DNA of 64,000 nucleotides from Zingiber officinale (lineage: Eukaryota > Streptophyta > Magnoliopsida > Zingiberales > Zingiberaceae). Position 1 is the first letter of the stretch. Each line of letters starts with the position of its first letter. The DNA lies in NCBI RefSeq assembly GCF_018446385.1, contig NC_055987.1, forward strand, positions 29,084,202 to 29,148,201. The letters are read 5' to 3'. This document shows, one piece after another, positions 24,086-35,449 of the stretch. A program made the position numbers and the translations under genes. The notes below the pieces were generated by a model, which was not told the origin of the DNA, ran no database searches, and saw nothing but the letters and a program-made list of their open reading frames with translations.

Positions 24086-24620
24086 AGTCATCTCACCCGA
24101 TTTATGTTTTCAATCAGGGATTCCTATAATTTTGTGAGATGAATTAGATTTAATTTTAGAGTTTGTTTTTAACTTGTGTTAGATTCAGGTTTAGCTTTGG
24201 GTTCAACAAATGGGCGTTCTTTGGATAAACTTCTGGGCTATGGTGAGTCACTCGAATATCATTAAAGTAACCATGCCTTCGAGGTTTTTCAAATAGTTCT
24301 ATCCACTATACTTAGTACAAAACCTTGGTCTAACTGGTTAGGATTCATAAAGGGTAGCTTTGGTCAGTGCCACTTAGCCAAATGCACCAGGTCGAAGTCA
24401 TATCTTCCTAGACATGCATAGACTAAACTTCCCTAACGTACTATCATTCAAAATTTCACCAGTACAATTTTTCAAGTTAAATTTGAACCCTTTTTAACTA
24501 ATCCTAATTACCCTGTTGGGTAGGTTGGTTAGGGTTACCCTACCGGGTAAGTTAGTTTTGGAGGTGCCAGCTATTCTGGAGCCTCCCCCTGAATTAATGA
24601 CCATTAATTTAATTTTTAGT
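24086..24620 (-). other. Non-coding block of element B conserved in element D
   Basis: Contains TCATCTCAC...GTGAGATGA (24088-24096, 24134-24142) and a ~290 bp stretch (24180-24470) matching D at about 52670-52970 with words such as TTAGCTTTGGGTT, TTTGGTCTAACT, GACGTACTATCAT-like and CCTAGACATGC. It has no open frame in the element's sense that continues gag or pol. Confidence 0.7.
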
Positions 24621-24728
24621 TTTCGGTTTATGTCTATTTATTTTATAATTATATTTTACTTGGTGATAGTTTACATTTTGTTGAGTTTTAATATGTTTAG
24701 ATTTTAAATTTTTTGGTTCAGGTTTGTA

Positions 24729-26292
24729 TTATGGTTTTTGATTTGGTTTATTTGATTTTATGTAATATATTTTATCTTTAGGGATATAATATTGGTTGAG
24801 TCCTATTTGCGTGGTCAAACACGCTTTCGAAACCCAGGCCTTATTCGTTGGTTTGTATTGGGTTATTAATGATTTAAATGTTTTATTTGAGTTTGACTTA
24901 TATCCGAGTCTGGTTTTATTATAACATGCTTTTTGATTATTTAGTACTAAGTCTAAATTTTTTGATCTAGTAGTAAATTTTTCTAACATAAATTTTAAAT
25001 TATTAATTTCTAATTTTAATGATGAATTCTCCTCCTCAAGTGTTAGATCTTGAGTTGGATTATTATTTACAACTTGTTCCTTGAGGATTTGATTATCCTC
25101 GAGGAGCAATTTGTTTTTATTTTCTAATTTAACTAATTTATTATTTAAGCACGAAATAATTTAAAAAAAATTTCTGGTTTAAGTTTAGGAATATCTCTTC
25201 GGAACCTTCGGAAACGAGTACGGACTCGTGGCTAGATTCGGGTTCGGACCCGTCTTCTGATTCATCTTCCGACTCTGCTTCGCGGGCCATCAGCGTGAGG
25301 TGGCTCTGGTGCTTCTGATCTTCTGCTTTCGATTCTTCCGAGGAGGAGTCGTCCCACGTCGCTTTGAGGGCCTTCTTTTTGGTCGGCTTCGGTTTGTCGA
25401 TCTTCAATCTCGGGCACTCGTTCTTCTAGTGACCCTTCTTGTTGCATCCGAAGCACGTCACACTCCTCGAATCGGTTGGAGAATTGATCTTTTGAAGGTC
25501 CTTCTTGCTGAAGCTTCTTTTCCTCCTGGTGAACATCTTCCTTACCAGGTTCACCAAGTGTTCTTCATCTTCTGAGTTTTGGTCCGAATCTTCTTCAGGT
25601 TCAGACTTGTTCTTCTTTTCTTTCGAGGAACCTGCAAATAAAGCTACACCTTTCTCGACCCCGACATTAGTTTGCTCATGCAGTTCTAATTCACAGAAAA
25701 ACTCATCTAGTTTTAATTTTGATAAATTTTTAGATATCTTGTAGGCATCTACGATAGATGCCCACAAGCCGTTGCGTGGAAAAGCGTTTAGAGCATACCT
25801 TATTAAGTCCCGGTTCTCCATTTGGTGTCCTATTGCGTGGAGTCCGTTTAGAATATCCTTGATTTTTGCGTGAAGTTGGCTGGTCGATTTTCCTTCATGC
25901 ATTTTTATGTTAAATATTCTATTTAGAAGCAAGTCTCACTTTGTTACCTTAGCGTCGCTCGTTCCTTCGTGCAGCTCGATTAGTTTGTCCCACAGCTCTT
26001 TAGCGTTCTTATGTGGTCCGACCCGATTCAGTTCTTCTCTAGTCAATCCACACTGTAAGGTGTAGATTGCCTTGTTCTCTGTTGATGCCTTCTTCTTTAG
26101 GTCTGTTGTCCAATCTTCTGGATCCAGTAGATTCTCGGAACTATCTACTGGTATTTTGTAGGGTCTTGTGACGCTCAGCCACTGGTCGAAGTCTGTCTTG
26201 AGATACACTTCCATTCGCTTCTTCAAGTACTGGAAATCATCCCCGTTGAAGAGGGGAGGTCGCATTGTACTGAAGCCCTCGATCTGCGACAT
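24729..26292 (-). pseudogene. gag remnant of element B
   Basis: I start it at the Met of MSQIEGFSTMRPPLFNGDD (26292). The UBN2/capsid-like region follows (YLKKRMEVYLK, KELWDKLIELHEGTSD), interrupted by a CGA-to-TGA type stop at 25935. Next are LLLNRIFNIKMHEGKS and a zinc knuckle CFGCNKKGH.KNEC, whose Tyr codon is TAG (about 25426). An acidic Glu/Ser-rich spacer (25141-25407) follows, then a coiled coil (24729-25109: LEEENSSLKLEINNLKFML). The protein would bind and package the element's RNA. The acidic spacer plus coiled-coil tail is characteristic of Sirevirus Gag. Two or more stops make it non-functional. Confidence 0.9.
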
Positions 26293-26542
26293 TTTTAATC
26301 TGCACACAAAACATATAGAGAGGTTCCAAGACTTGGTCTTGGATTAGTAGTGCGGGAAGAATTAAATAAAAATAACTAAATTGGTGTTGCACCAATTTAG
26401 TTTTAATTACGATGGAAAGAAACTTCCAAAAAGGTAATAATACTAGTTTGGATCTTTATGAAAAATTGAAATCCGAAAAAAAATTGAAAAGCAAATCACC
26501 CCCTTTTCTGATTTGTGGTTGCACCAAATCAAAGCGGTACCC

Positions 26543-26554
26543 ACTCTGATACTA
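26543..26554 (-). other. Primer binding site of element B
   Basis: Minus strand TAGTATCAGAGT, two changes from TGGTATCAGAGC, two bases from the 5' LTR. Confidence 0.8.
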
Positions 26555-26930
26555 CTTGTTGGATCGTAGACGTTCAATAGAGGGGGGGGGGGGTGAATAT
26601 CGAAAAACGTTCATCAATAAGAGAGTTAAACGCAGCGGAAAAATTAAGACAATGCAATGCTAACACAAGAACTAATTTTACTTGGTTCGGAGCCTTTGGC
26701 GACTCCTACTCCAAGGCTCGCACACAGGGGTGCTTTCGTTGGGCAATTCACTAGCAATTCGAAGAATGTTACAATTAAGAATTACAAGAATGCCAAAAAA
26801 AAATTAATATCGACAAAATGAAAAGAAGTAAACTGAGGATAACGCTTTGTCGGAGTAGCATCAAGGCATCGCAGGAGCACAGTAGAGCAGAGAGTTCTGA
26901 GTTGTTATTGAAGCTCCACTCCTGCCCCTT

Positions 26931-26938
26931 CTTTTATA
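26931..26938 (-). promoter_or_regulatory. TATA box of element B 5' LTR
   Basis: CTTTTATA on plus (TATAAAAG in sense). The same site is kept in the 3' LTR at 15008-15015. Confidence 0.65.
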
Positions 26939-27353
26939 TGAAGCTCGGGGCGACCCGGATCCCTTCCGGGCGCCCTGGTGGGACGTGGCAGGTCCAACCA
27001 GTGAGCTCCACGTGGCGACGACGCGTTTGGATAAAAGTTGCCTCCCGGGCGCCCGGATCCCTTCCGGGTGTCCGGACCTCCTTTCTCCAGAAAACTTCTT
27101 CTCCTGCAAGACAAGATTAGTCCGAGGCAAATATATAATTTATAACCTGCAAAACAGAGTGTTAGTTCAGTTTATAGTTTGACAAAAAGAGTATGACTTA
27201 GACTCCGTCTTTCCGAGACCGGAATCTAGTCACGATCTCGACTTAGATATCCAAAATGGATCTAAGCCGGAACGACGCCTAATGTTCCCTTTCCGTGAAT
27301 GCGTCCTCACAGTCACTCCCTTCCAGTGACTTACCTTTACTCACCTGCCAGAT

Positions 27354-27599
27354 GTCCGGTCAGCCCTTCGACCCGTCTGGACTTCTCGCCAAGCGTCCGG
27401 TCAGTTCGTTAACCCGCTTGGACTTCTTACCAGCTATCCGGTCAGCCCGTCGACCTAGTTGGACTTCTCGCCAAGCGTCCGGTCAGCCCGTCGACCCGCT
27501 TGGATTTCATGCCAAACGTCCAGTCAGCCCGTCGACCCGCTTGGACTTCATGCCAAACATCCGGTCAGCCCGTCGACCTGTCTGGACTTCGTCTGCACA
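27354..27599. repeat. 41-bp tandem array in element B 5' LTR
   Basis: Six consecutive 41-bp units starting at 27354, 27395, 27436, 27477, 27518 and 27559, with no spacers between them. Confidence 0.9.
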
Positions 27600-27699
27600 C
27601 TCGGTCAGAGTGTTAGATCACGACAAACCTAACTTAACCTGATTTGTCATTCATCAAAACCTGAGTTAGACCGTTAGTGCTAACCGCACCAACAATATA

Positions 27700-29734
27700 A
27701 ACCCTACAGGTGGACTTAGTCTGTCATGACAATGAAGATGAGTGGTACTACTCTTGGAGCTAGATATTAATTAAGTGAGTTGTCAGTAACTCATTTAATT
27801 GGTAGACATTCTATATCTTAAACACAGGAAGACTAACACACTCATGATAAGAAGGAGCCCATATAGTAATATGAGATTGGTGTGGTGTTCAATAATAACT
27901 CTTTAGTGGAATGAGATATTATTGATGAACTTGAGTTCGGTGTTCGGGATGAACACGGGAAGCTCAAGTTCATCGAGAGACCAAAACCAATTCTCCTCTT
28001 GGTCCCTATCGTAGCCTCTTATTTATAAAGTCTTATACCAGCCTATACCCATCTTCTTACCCATCCTTAGGTGGCCCGGCTAAGCCAAGCTTGGAGCCTA
28101 AGCAAGGGCACAAAGGTAAGCCTTGGATGGACCAAGTGGTGGTCGGCCCTAGCTTGGAGCCCAAGCTTAGGTGGCCGACCACATAAAAAAATAAAAGGAG
28201 TTTATTTTAAAATCTTTCCTTATGTGGAAGCCATGGTTTTAAAAGAGAGTTTAAAATTTAAATCTTTCCTTTTATAGCTTTCTACAAAAGATTAAGAGAA
28301 AGGTTTGATATCTTTCCTTATTTGCAGTTAAAAGGATGATTTTAATTTTAGATAAAACTTTCTTTTTTTGTAACCATCCTCATGGTTTTAAAAGAGAATT
28401 TTAAAATTTAAATCTTTTCTTTTATAGCTTTCTACAAAAGATTAAGAGAAAGATTTGATATCTTTCCTTATTTGTAATTAAAAGGAAGATTTTAATTTAG
28501 GATAAACTTTCCTTATTGTAATCATCCACATGTTTTAATAGTGAGATTTTAATTTATAAAAGTTTCCTTTTATAACCACCCATGAAGGGAATTTTTAAAG
28601 AGAAATTTTTATTTTAAAAATTTTGGGAAACAAATTAGGAAATTTAATTTTGTGTTTAAAACTTTCTTTGTTTGGAGGATTTGAGGTGGCCGGCTACATT
28701 AATAGAAGAAAAGGAAAATTTTTTTATTAATTAAATTTTCCTTTTATTGTCAAGGAAAATAAGGAAGTTTTTATTAAAACTTTCCTTATTTGCCAAGACC
28801 AAGGAATGTAAAAGAGAGGGTAGAGGTGCCTCACCTCATTACAATACATCTTCTATTATTCCCCTCTTCCTTGGTGGTGGCCGACCCTCACTTCCTCTTC
28901 CTCTCCTATTCTTCTTCCTTGTGTGGCCAGCGACATCTTTATCTCAAGGAGCTTGGTGGTGGCCGGATCTTGTTAGAGGAAGAAGGAGAGATAGATGGCT
29001 TTGTTTCTTAGCATCTATTGGAGCTTGGTTGGTGGCCAAAAGTTCTTCATCTCTTGAAGATAGGTGGTGGCCGAAACTTGCTTGGAGAAGAAGGAAGCTT
29101 GGGTGGATTCTCGTCTCGGTAGATTGTCGCCCACACGACGTTCGAGATAAGAAGAGGAATACGACAGAAGATTAAGAGGTCTATAAGCTACAAAAGGTAT
29201 AACTAGTTATTAGTTTTCGCATCATAACTAGTTCATCTTTTTGTTTAGATCTTGAAATACCAAACACAAGAGGCTAACGTTTCTAGGTTTCAAATTTATG
29301 ATTCGAGTTTGTGTTTCTTTTATTTTTTTGATCTTGTGATTCGATTGTTCTTAATGGTTAAACATAGGGTTATTATAAGGAGATTAAATATTGAATTTCA
29401 TTGAAAGGCTTTGTCTAGGAAGTGGTGAATGCTCCCATAACCAAGAAGGCCTAGTGCCTCGCCATGTTTAATCTGGAAGCCGATCTCTGAAATAAATATT
29501 TAATCAAATTTGTAACATAGGTGGATTTGGATTAATAATGTTAAGCATCGTTTGCAATCCAAGTCTAAATCTCTAAGAACAGATAAGTTGAATTTGGAAT
29601 CAATAATGTTAAGTTCTGTTTGTAATTCCAAATTTAATTTCTAAAGAACACAATAGGTTGTTAGAAATGGTTCAGGACTTGTATAAAATTTTTGTATAGG
29701 GGAACCTGTACGATATTTCGAGTAGCAACTAACA
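27700..29734 (+). repeat. 3' LTR of element A, second part
   Basis: Resumes after B and its duplicated target atata (27695-27699), aligns to the rest of the 5' LTR and ends CTAACA. The following five bases are ctatg, matching the bases before the 5' LTR. Confidence 0.95.
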
Positions 29735-29739
29735 CTATG

Positions 29740-30143
29740 CCTATTAGTTATTGCTCCTGCTACTTTATGGATGTCATATTATTCATATCGGATTGCACTT
29801 GCTAGGTCCGTAGACTCTTGATGCCTACGTTACAGGTGAGGATGTCTCCCAGGATATGACGGAAGGCATGCAGACGAAGTAGACGAGGAGATGAGATGGA
29901 CGCATGACATTGTCTGGTCATCTTAGGAGTGCAGAGCATACCTGTTCCCTTGTGAGAGCATCTTCATTTGTATAGGGAGATGTTTGAGGACTCATCGTTC
30001 CTTTTCGTTAATCACTTGTTTGAGATGATGCCATTTACATTGGATAAGATGGATAATTTCAATAGAACTATTAGTACGGTTATCTACATAGCAGATGTCG
30101 AGAGGGTTGTTCTTTAAAAAAAATCTTGAGGGATAATCAAGGG
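29740..30143 (+). mobile_element. Element H, right part
   Basis: Non-coding continuation of H after element A. The stretch GCCTACGTTACAGGTGAG resembles AAGCCTCGCAGGTGAG in solo LTR C at a comparable place. It ends in ...AGGGATGTTT where the tandem array resumes (AAAAAACTCACAAGAC). No clean terminal CA or exact 5-bp TSD is visible; a short A run occurs at both array borders. Confidence 0.45.
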
Positions 30144-31310
30144 ATGTTTAAAAAACTCACAAGACTTGAAACAGGTGCAATCGGACCTGTCTAGGTCCAT
30201 CAGTGCATTTTGACCGAAACTCACTGATTGTCCTAGGGTACTTGTATTTCTTCAAATTTACGTTCCCTAGGAAGGCTTGAGAGAGGAGAAGCTAGATATG
30301 ATGTTAAAACTTAGTTTTAACCACTACAAATGAAGTTCTTGCTCTGTGCCAATTGGCACGAAATATGTGTACCTTAAGGATTTAAATGAATAACACACTC
30401 TATTGAATTTTAATTTACAAAAATAACAATCACCAACTTATTTTTAAATCAAAACTTAGTTAGAGATTTAAGGTAAATTATAATAATATTAGAAATTTTC
30501 AATCACACACTGTAGACTTCAAATCTAGTGTTGGACCTAACCTATTTGAATTTCTCAATTAATTCACAATCCGTAGCAAGTTTTTAGATTATAGAACGGA
30601 TATATGGTCTCAAGTTTTAGATATCGAAAACAAAAACTTGGTAGTGATTAATTGAATAAAGCGACTAAGGTCCCAATCTATTAGGCCCATGTTGGGTCTG
30701 ATATGATACCATATTAGGCCCAATGTTGGTCTAATATAGTATAATATCAGGCCCACAATTAGAATGAATTTTTTTGTAATGTCCGATCACCTCTAGAGAG
30801 CTATAAATAAGTAATGGATAACACCGTTGGTGTCCTTGCAAAATCAGAAACTCACAAGACCTCAAATAGGTGCAATCAAACCTATCTAGGTTCATTAGTG
30901 GATTTTGATCGAAATCCATTGATGGCCCTGGAGTACTTGTATTTCTTTAAATTCATGTTTCCTAGAAAGGTTTGAGAGAGAAGAAGCTAGATATGATGTC
31001 AAAACTTAGTTGCAACTGCTATAATTGAAGTTCTTGCTCAGTGTCAATTGGCACGAAACATGTGTACCTTATGGATTTCCATTCAATAACCAATAAACCC
31101 TATCAATTTATTTTAATTAAGTTACTTTGGAGTTCCCAAATAGCATACCTAATTTATCTTTCCAAGCAAACCTTGTAGACTTGAAACCAGTGCCAGACCT
31201 AGCCTATTTGGATTTTTGAAAAATCCCAACTGTTACCAACTTTTTAGTTTTTAGAAGAGAGATATGGTGTGAAGTATAAGTTATATCTCTTTTCACTGAT
31301 CAACACCACC
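30144..31310 (+). repeat. Tandem repeat array, right part
   Basis: The remainder of unit three (to about 30598), a full unit four (30599-31258) and the start of unit five (31259). The first block, ACTCACAAGACTTGAAAC, is exactly where unit three broke off at 4803, so left and right parts were once one array. Confidence 0.85.
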
Positions 31311-31904
31311 ATGACAATTTGGATATTGTGATTTTTATTTCACCAAGCAATAGTATTGTTATTATTGTGACAATTTAGTATACACTTCTCATATCATACA
31401 TACCACTGTATTAAACAACAAATACTAAATACAAAGATATAACACTAACAACACTACATAATTGTACCTTTACATTCCCTACCTAACTTTTTGTCTTACA
31501 ACACTATGGATAAATAATCTGATGTTTTACAGAACCTGTCCCTCAAAATTGATACAATTACATCAATTCTATTTTTTTTTCATATCTCCTTGTTTGAAGT
31601 CCATCTTTAGATCGTATAGAAGACATCAAATGTGTTATATCACAAAGAAGCCACATTCAATGCTATAAATAATATGAGTAATTTAATACTCGATATTCTA
31701 TATCAATATTTTCTATTCACACTCTTTGATCTTGACTTACCTAACTTCTTGTTGTGAACATTCTATTGTGAGAGACACCTATTGGTTAAAGGGACGATGC
31801 CTTTCAAAATTTGGATTAAAAGCAGCAAGGTACTCACGACTATATTGTTTTAAATCTGATACCTATAAGATTAAGCAGGAAATTAAAATTTTACATCAAC
31901 TAGC
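31311..31904. other. AT-rich stretch, no gene recognised
   Basis: Between the array and a CACTA terminus. It has only short ORFs (31462-31668, 31726-31998) without recognisable domains. The second runs through the CACTA terminus, so it is not a real gene. Confidence 0.4.
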
Positions 31905-32190
31905 CACTACAACAAAAATGTTAAATGACAACAACACAAAGACAACAATTTTAGATGAAACTGTTGTAAATTTAATAAAAGACAACGGTTTTAGATAAAA
32001 TTGTTATCTTTGAGCTTCCATAAAATACAAAAGACAACAATTTTGTGAAAACCAGTGTCGTTGAGCAACTTTTTTTAAATCAACAACACATTTTACAACG
32101 GTTATATAAAACCATTGTCTTTAAGCGCTTTTTTAGGGGCTACGACAATAGTTTTCATAAACCGTTGTCTTTGACTGTATTCGTTTCGTT
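31905..32190 (+). mobile_element. CACTA-2: left end of a second CACTA transposon
   Basis: Terminal motif CACTACAACAAAAATG followed by subterminal repeats of the GACAACGGTTTT / AAACCGTTGTC type (31932-32180). These are the same class as those in the complete CACTA element at 41307. No matching right terminus is seen: the element runs into the RPL12 fragment, is split by D, and is cut off at 56383 by element G. The 3-bp TSD cannot be checked. Confidence 0.7.
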
Positions 32191-32409
32191 ATTTTCCCTC
32201 TCACAGTTTTTCTTTCCCCCCTCTTCGTAAATCTTTTGAGCGCCTTGTTTTCCCCTTCGTGTTCCGGAACCCTAAGTCATTTTTCTTTCCCTCTCCTCAT
32301 ACAATCTCTTTATCCTGTTGACCGTTCGACAGGAAAGGGTGCCGCCTCTGCTGGATCTTCCAACTGCTCTCCTCTCCATGATGTGTAATTTTCCCTCTTG
32401 ATTACTAAG
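32191..32409. other. CACTA-2 interior upstream of the RPL12 fragment
   Basis: Pyrimidine-rich sequence resembling a captured 5' UTR and intron (ending ...GATTACTAAG). Not assignable further. Confidence 0.35.
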
Positions 32410-32514
32410 GTCGGGGCAACCAGCTTTTCACGTCGAAGATCGGCCCTTTGGGTCTCTCCCCGAAGATCGGAGAGGACATAGCCAAGGAGACGACCAAAGA
32501 CTGGAAGGGCTTTC
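32410..32514 (+). pseudogene. RPL12: Captured ribosomal protein L12 (uL11) exon, first half
   Basis: Translation gives VGATSFS, then, after a small frameshift, [19 protein letters not shown] and TTKDWKGF. This is the strongly conserved N-terminal part of eukaryotic 60S protein L12, with one Lys of SPKKIG missing. L12 binds the GTPase-associated centre of 25S rRNA. It lies about 500 bp inside CACTA-2, so capture by that transposon is the likely origin, but a chance insertion of CACTA next to an L12 pseudogene cannot be excluded. The exon is interrupted by element D exactly after the codon for Phe and continues at 56311. Confidence 0.85.
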
Positions 32515-32527
32515 TGATAGATCGGAT

Positions 32528-32564
32528 GAGTACGATAGAGGGGGGGGGGGTGAATATCGTACTC
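32528..32564 (-). other. LTR-end hairpin of element D
   Basis: A perfect 10-bp stem, GAGTACGATA with TATCGTACTC, around a loop of GAG, a run of G and TGAA (plus strand). The same 10-bp stem is at 54742-54780 in the other LTR, where the G run is longer. Confidence 0.75.
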
Positions 32565-33672
32565 TTTTAAAACTATTCTTTTGCTTTTAAATCAAAGTCA
32601 TGCACAGCGGAAAGTAAAACAGAGACATTATTTACTTCGTTCGGAGCCTAGCTCGACTCCTACTCGAAGGCCCGCGGTCCTTGACCGCACCGATGGGCAA
32701 AGCACTAAAATCCTTTTTTCCGAAATCCTCGGAAAGAAGCGAATCGTACAGATACAAAGATGTTTAAGATAGTAACACTCCTACTATCTTAAATGAATTT
32801 AAGTGCAATACAAAATAAAAGATACCGACAATAGATTTGAAAGTCGAAGCTCGGTCCGCACTATCGGAATGACTTGCAGAGTTGATGAAGCACGAACAGC
32901 TTACAGAATAACACTTGAGTTGATCAGAAAATCTCAATGGCCTCTGACTTCGAGCCTCAATTTATAGGTATGATGGATGTTCGGTCGACCGATCCCTCTG
33001 TTCGATCGACCGAACCAGCTTCAACCCCCTCCAGCTGGAATCTGACGTTGGCTCGAATCTCTGGCATTAATTAGTCTTTAAGGGTTCGGTCGACCGATCC
33101 CTTTGTTCGGTCGATCGAACATGCTCCTTCCCTGTTCGTCGAGATTTACCGTGTTCTGCATTTACTGCGTCATTAATATTGATCGTTCGGTCGACCGATC
33201 AGCTTAACTTCCTTTTGCTTCTGATCGTTGCTGACAGAACTGATCTGTGCTGAGTCAACTTGGTTCGATCGACCGATCCTCTGGTTCGGTCGACCGATCC
33301 GGCCAAACCTGCAACACAGTATTAAGTAAAGTATCCCTACAACACAAAGGTTAGCACAGTAATATATAATGCATGAGTATGACAGTTAGGACTATCTTGA
33401 TCTCAACTTAGAAACCTTCCCAGTTTCTTTAGTTGGATCAACGATCTTAGGTTGTTCCCTTTAGGAACCCGACCTCACTGTCGCTCTTCCAGTTGCATAC
33501 CTCAACTTACCTACCAAACATGATCCTCCAGACATGTTTGGTCTTTTGTCTGCTCAGTGTCTGATTGCCTGATCCACTAAGACTCTTCCTGCAATACCAT
33601 ATTAGCCAACAGCAATACTAGTAATACAGAAAACAATGGTAAACCTAAACCTAGATTTACCGAGATCCATTG

Positions 33673-33702
33673 TTCCGGTCGACCGCGCGCGGTCGACCGG
33701 AA
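33673..33702. repeat. 30-bp perfect palindrome in element D 3' LTR
   Basis: Self-complementary sequence centred on CGCGCG, built from two GGTCGACC units. The identical palindrome is at 55891-55920 in the 5' LTR. Confidence 0.9.
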
Positions 33703-34113
33703 ACCATCCGATCAACCTTGCTTGGAATTCACTCCTCCAAGACTTCTCGTTACCTAAGGTTATCACCCCTTAGGATTTTCTTCACTTGGCTTCACTCACC
33801 AAGACTCAGTATTCGGCTACCCAGGGATCAAGTCCTCCAGACCTATCCACGTGGCTTCCACGACATACCGAGATTTCCCTTACCTAGCCTACAACTAGGA
33901 CTCAGTATTCGGCTACCCAGGGATCAAGTCCTCCAGACCTATCCACCTGGCTTCCACGATATACCAAGATTTCCCTCCTTGCCTAGCCTCCAACTAGGAC
34001 TTCCCTTGCCTAGCCTACAACTAGGACTTGCCTAGATCAAGCTCCATACATACTTAAGCATACTTAAACATATTTGTCTGACATTAAAACCTTGGAGGTC
34101 GATTGCACCAACA

Positions 34114-34130
34114 ATCTCCCCCTTTTTGAT
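34114..34130 (-). other. Polypurine tract of element D
   Basis: Plus strand ATCTCCCCCTTTTTGAT; in sense ATCAAAAAGGGGGAGAT against the 3' LTR, the same core as in B and E. Confidence 0.9.
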
Positions 34131-34973
34131 GTTTGACAAATATGTTTAAGTTAGGTCAATTCAAAAAGATTTTGATTTCTAACTTAAACCTCTTTTCTCC
34201 CCCTTTTGTCATACAATAAAAAGAACCCTTCATAAATGACTTTTAATTGCTAAGGATCCCTAAGTTTTGCACCAACATTGATGGAATACTTTTAAATATT
34301 GTCAGGATATGCCTAAGGTATTCCCTCACCCATTTGATGTATAATAGAGTTTTCAAAATTGAGTCATAGAGATTTTGAAAAAGTCTCATTCCATTAAAAA
34401 ATTGAGTAAATTTGCAGTATCTTTTTCAAAATAATTTTGAAGAATGCACTAAGTAAAATCTCTCAAGAATATGTTTCAAAAACTATTCCAAGATTTAAAG
34501 TATTTTTGCAAAAACATGATATAGAAGTTTTAATGCTTGCAAAAATTTCTTAGAATTTCTTTCAAAAATACTTTTCAAAAATATTTGGAAAGACTTTTTA
34601 TCAAGCATCCTTGTTAAAGCTGAGTTCGAAAAATATTTTCAAGAATTTTACTAAGATATACCAAGGCTTGGATTTTTTTTTTATTTGCAAAGAATATTTC
34701 AAAGTATGAAACATAAAGTTGTAGAGGAAGTTTCAAAGTATTTTTCAAACTATGATTTTTCAAAAAGTATGAGTTTGAAAAATATGATTTTGAAAAGATA
34801 ATGCTTGAAGAATAATTTTGTAAAAATAATAATTTTCATTTTTAAAAAATATTTGATTAAGAGATTTTAAGATATTTTTCAAAAAGATTTGTAAAAAAGT
34901 TTTATTAAGCAATTTTCAAAGAGTGTTTTGAAACATTTTTCAAAATATGTTTTCAGAAAATATTGTTGGTGCA
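34131..34973 (-). other. 3' spacer of element D, part beside the LTR
   Basis: AT-rich non-coding sequence rich in TTTTCAAAA words, resembling B's 3' spacer. Element E inserted at its end; target aatat is 34969-34973. Confidence 0.7.
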
Positions 34974-35195
34974 ATATCCCTTAGGTCAAGGTTGACTGAG
35001 TTGACCAAGCTTGAGTCTTGGTCATAGTTTCGATGTTTGACAATGCATGTAGACACATGGACAATGCAGGTGCAGTTGTTCATGTAGGGAGATTCTGATC
35101 AGGGATTGATCAGTGTGGATGAAGAAGAGTCAAGTAGGTCAAGGGTGACTGGATACCTGACTGGGAATTCCTAACTGGAAGGTTAGGCAGATAGA

Positions 35196-35412
35196 AAGTC
35201 CTAGTGAGTGAAGCTAGGCAGAAGGAAAGTCCTGGTGAGTGAAGTCAGGCAGAAGGAAAGTCCTGGTGAGTGAAGCCAGGCAGAAGAGAAGTCCTGGTGA
35301 GTGAAGCCAGGCAGAAGAGAAGTCCTGGTGAGTGAAGCCAGGCAGAAGAGAAGTCCTAGTGAGTGAAGCTAGGAAGATTGGAAGTCCTGGTGAGTGAAGC
35401 CAGACACGAGGG
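35196..35412 (+). repeat. 31-bp tandem array in element E 5' LTR
   Basis: Seven head-to-tail units starting at 35196, 35227, 35258, 35289, 35320, 35351 and 35382, core AAGTCCTGGTGAGTGAAGCC. There are no spacers, so it is not a CRISPR array. The 3' LTR lost this array at the F junction. Confidence 0.95.
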
Positions 35413-35449
35413 AAAATTCAGATGGGTCAAGGTTGACCAGACATCAGGT

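Larger units (their letters stand above)
14634..27694 (-). mobile_element. Element B: Sirevirus-like Ty1-copia retrotransposon, interrupted by solo LTR C
   Basis: B is a minus-strand element. Its 5' LTR is 26557-27694, the PBS is at 26543-26554, then come gag, pol, the PPT and the 3' LTR (14634-15741). It begins TGTTGG and ends CCAACA on the plus strand, flanked by exact TSD atata. Gag has a zinc knuckle, an acidic spacer and a C-terminal coiled coil. Long non-coding stretches surround pol, and a second PPT-like run lies inside the 3' spacer. This combination is typical of the Sirevirus (SIRE/Maximus) lineage, though I assign it by layout rather than by a tree. Pol has at least six in-frame stops, so the element is dead. 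Confidence 0.93.
26557..27694 (-). repeat. 5' LTR of element B
   Basis: 1138 bp, TGTTGG to CCAACA, near-identical to 14634-15741. It includes a 13-base G run at 26582-26593 and the six-unit 41-bp array. Confidence 0.95.
6735..29734 (+). mobile_element. Element A: Ty1-copia retrotransposon, interrupted by element B
   Basis: A is a complete-layout plus-strand Copia element. The 5' LTR spans 6735-9357, the PBS is at 9360, gag and pol remnants follow, the PPT is at 14036-14046, and the 3' LTR starts at 14047. The 3' LTR is cut at 14633 by B and resumes at 27700, ending at 29734. The TSD is ctatg at 6730-6734 and 29735-29739, an exact match. Net length without B is about 9.9 kb. LTRs of 2.6 kb together with this gag type (NPL..IL..N.LTGPNYIDWKRNLD) resemble the Angela/Tork side of plant Copia; the exact lineage is inferred. 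The coding region is heavily mutated, so the element is dead on its own. Confidence 0.95.
32515..34113 (-). repeat. 3' LTR of element D
   Basis: 1599 bp. On the plus strand it starts TGATAGATCGGATGAG and ends GCACCAACA. It contains many GGTTCGGTCGACCGATCC-like palindromic words (32985-33300), a 30-bp perfect palindrome, and duplicated ATTCGGCTACCCAGGGATC blocks at 33811 and 33908. Confidence 0.95.

Noticed and set aside
35196..35412. Regular 31-bp repeats resembling a CRISPR array
   Set aside because: Units abut directly with no spacers, and the context is a plant LTR.
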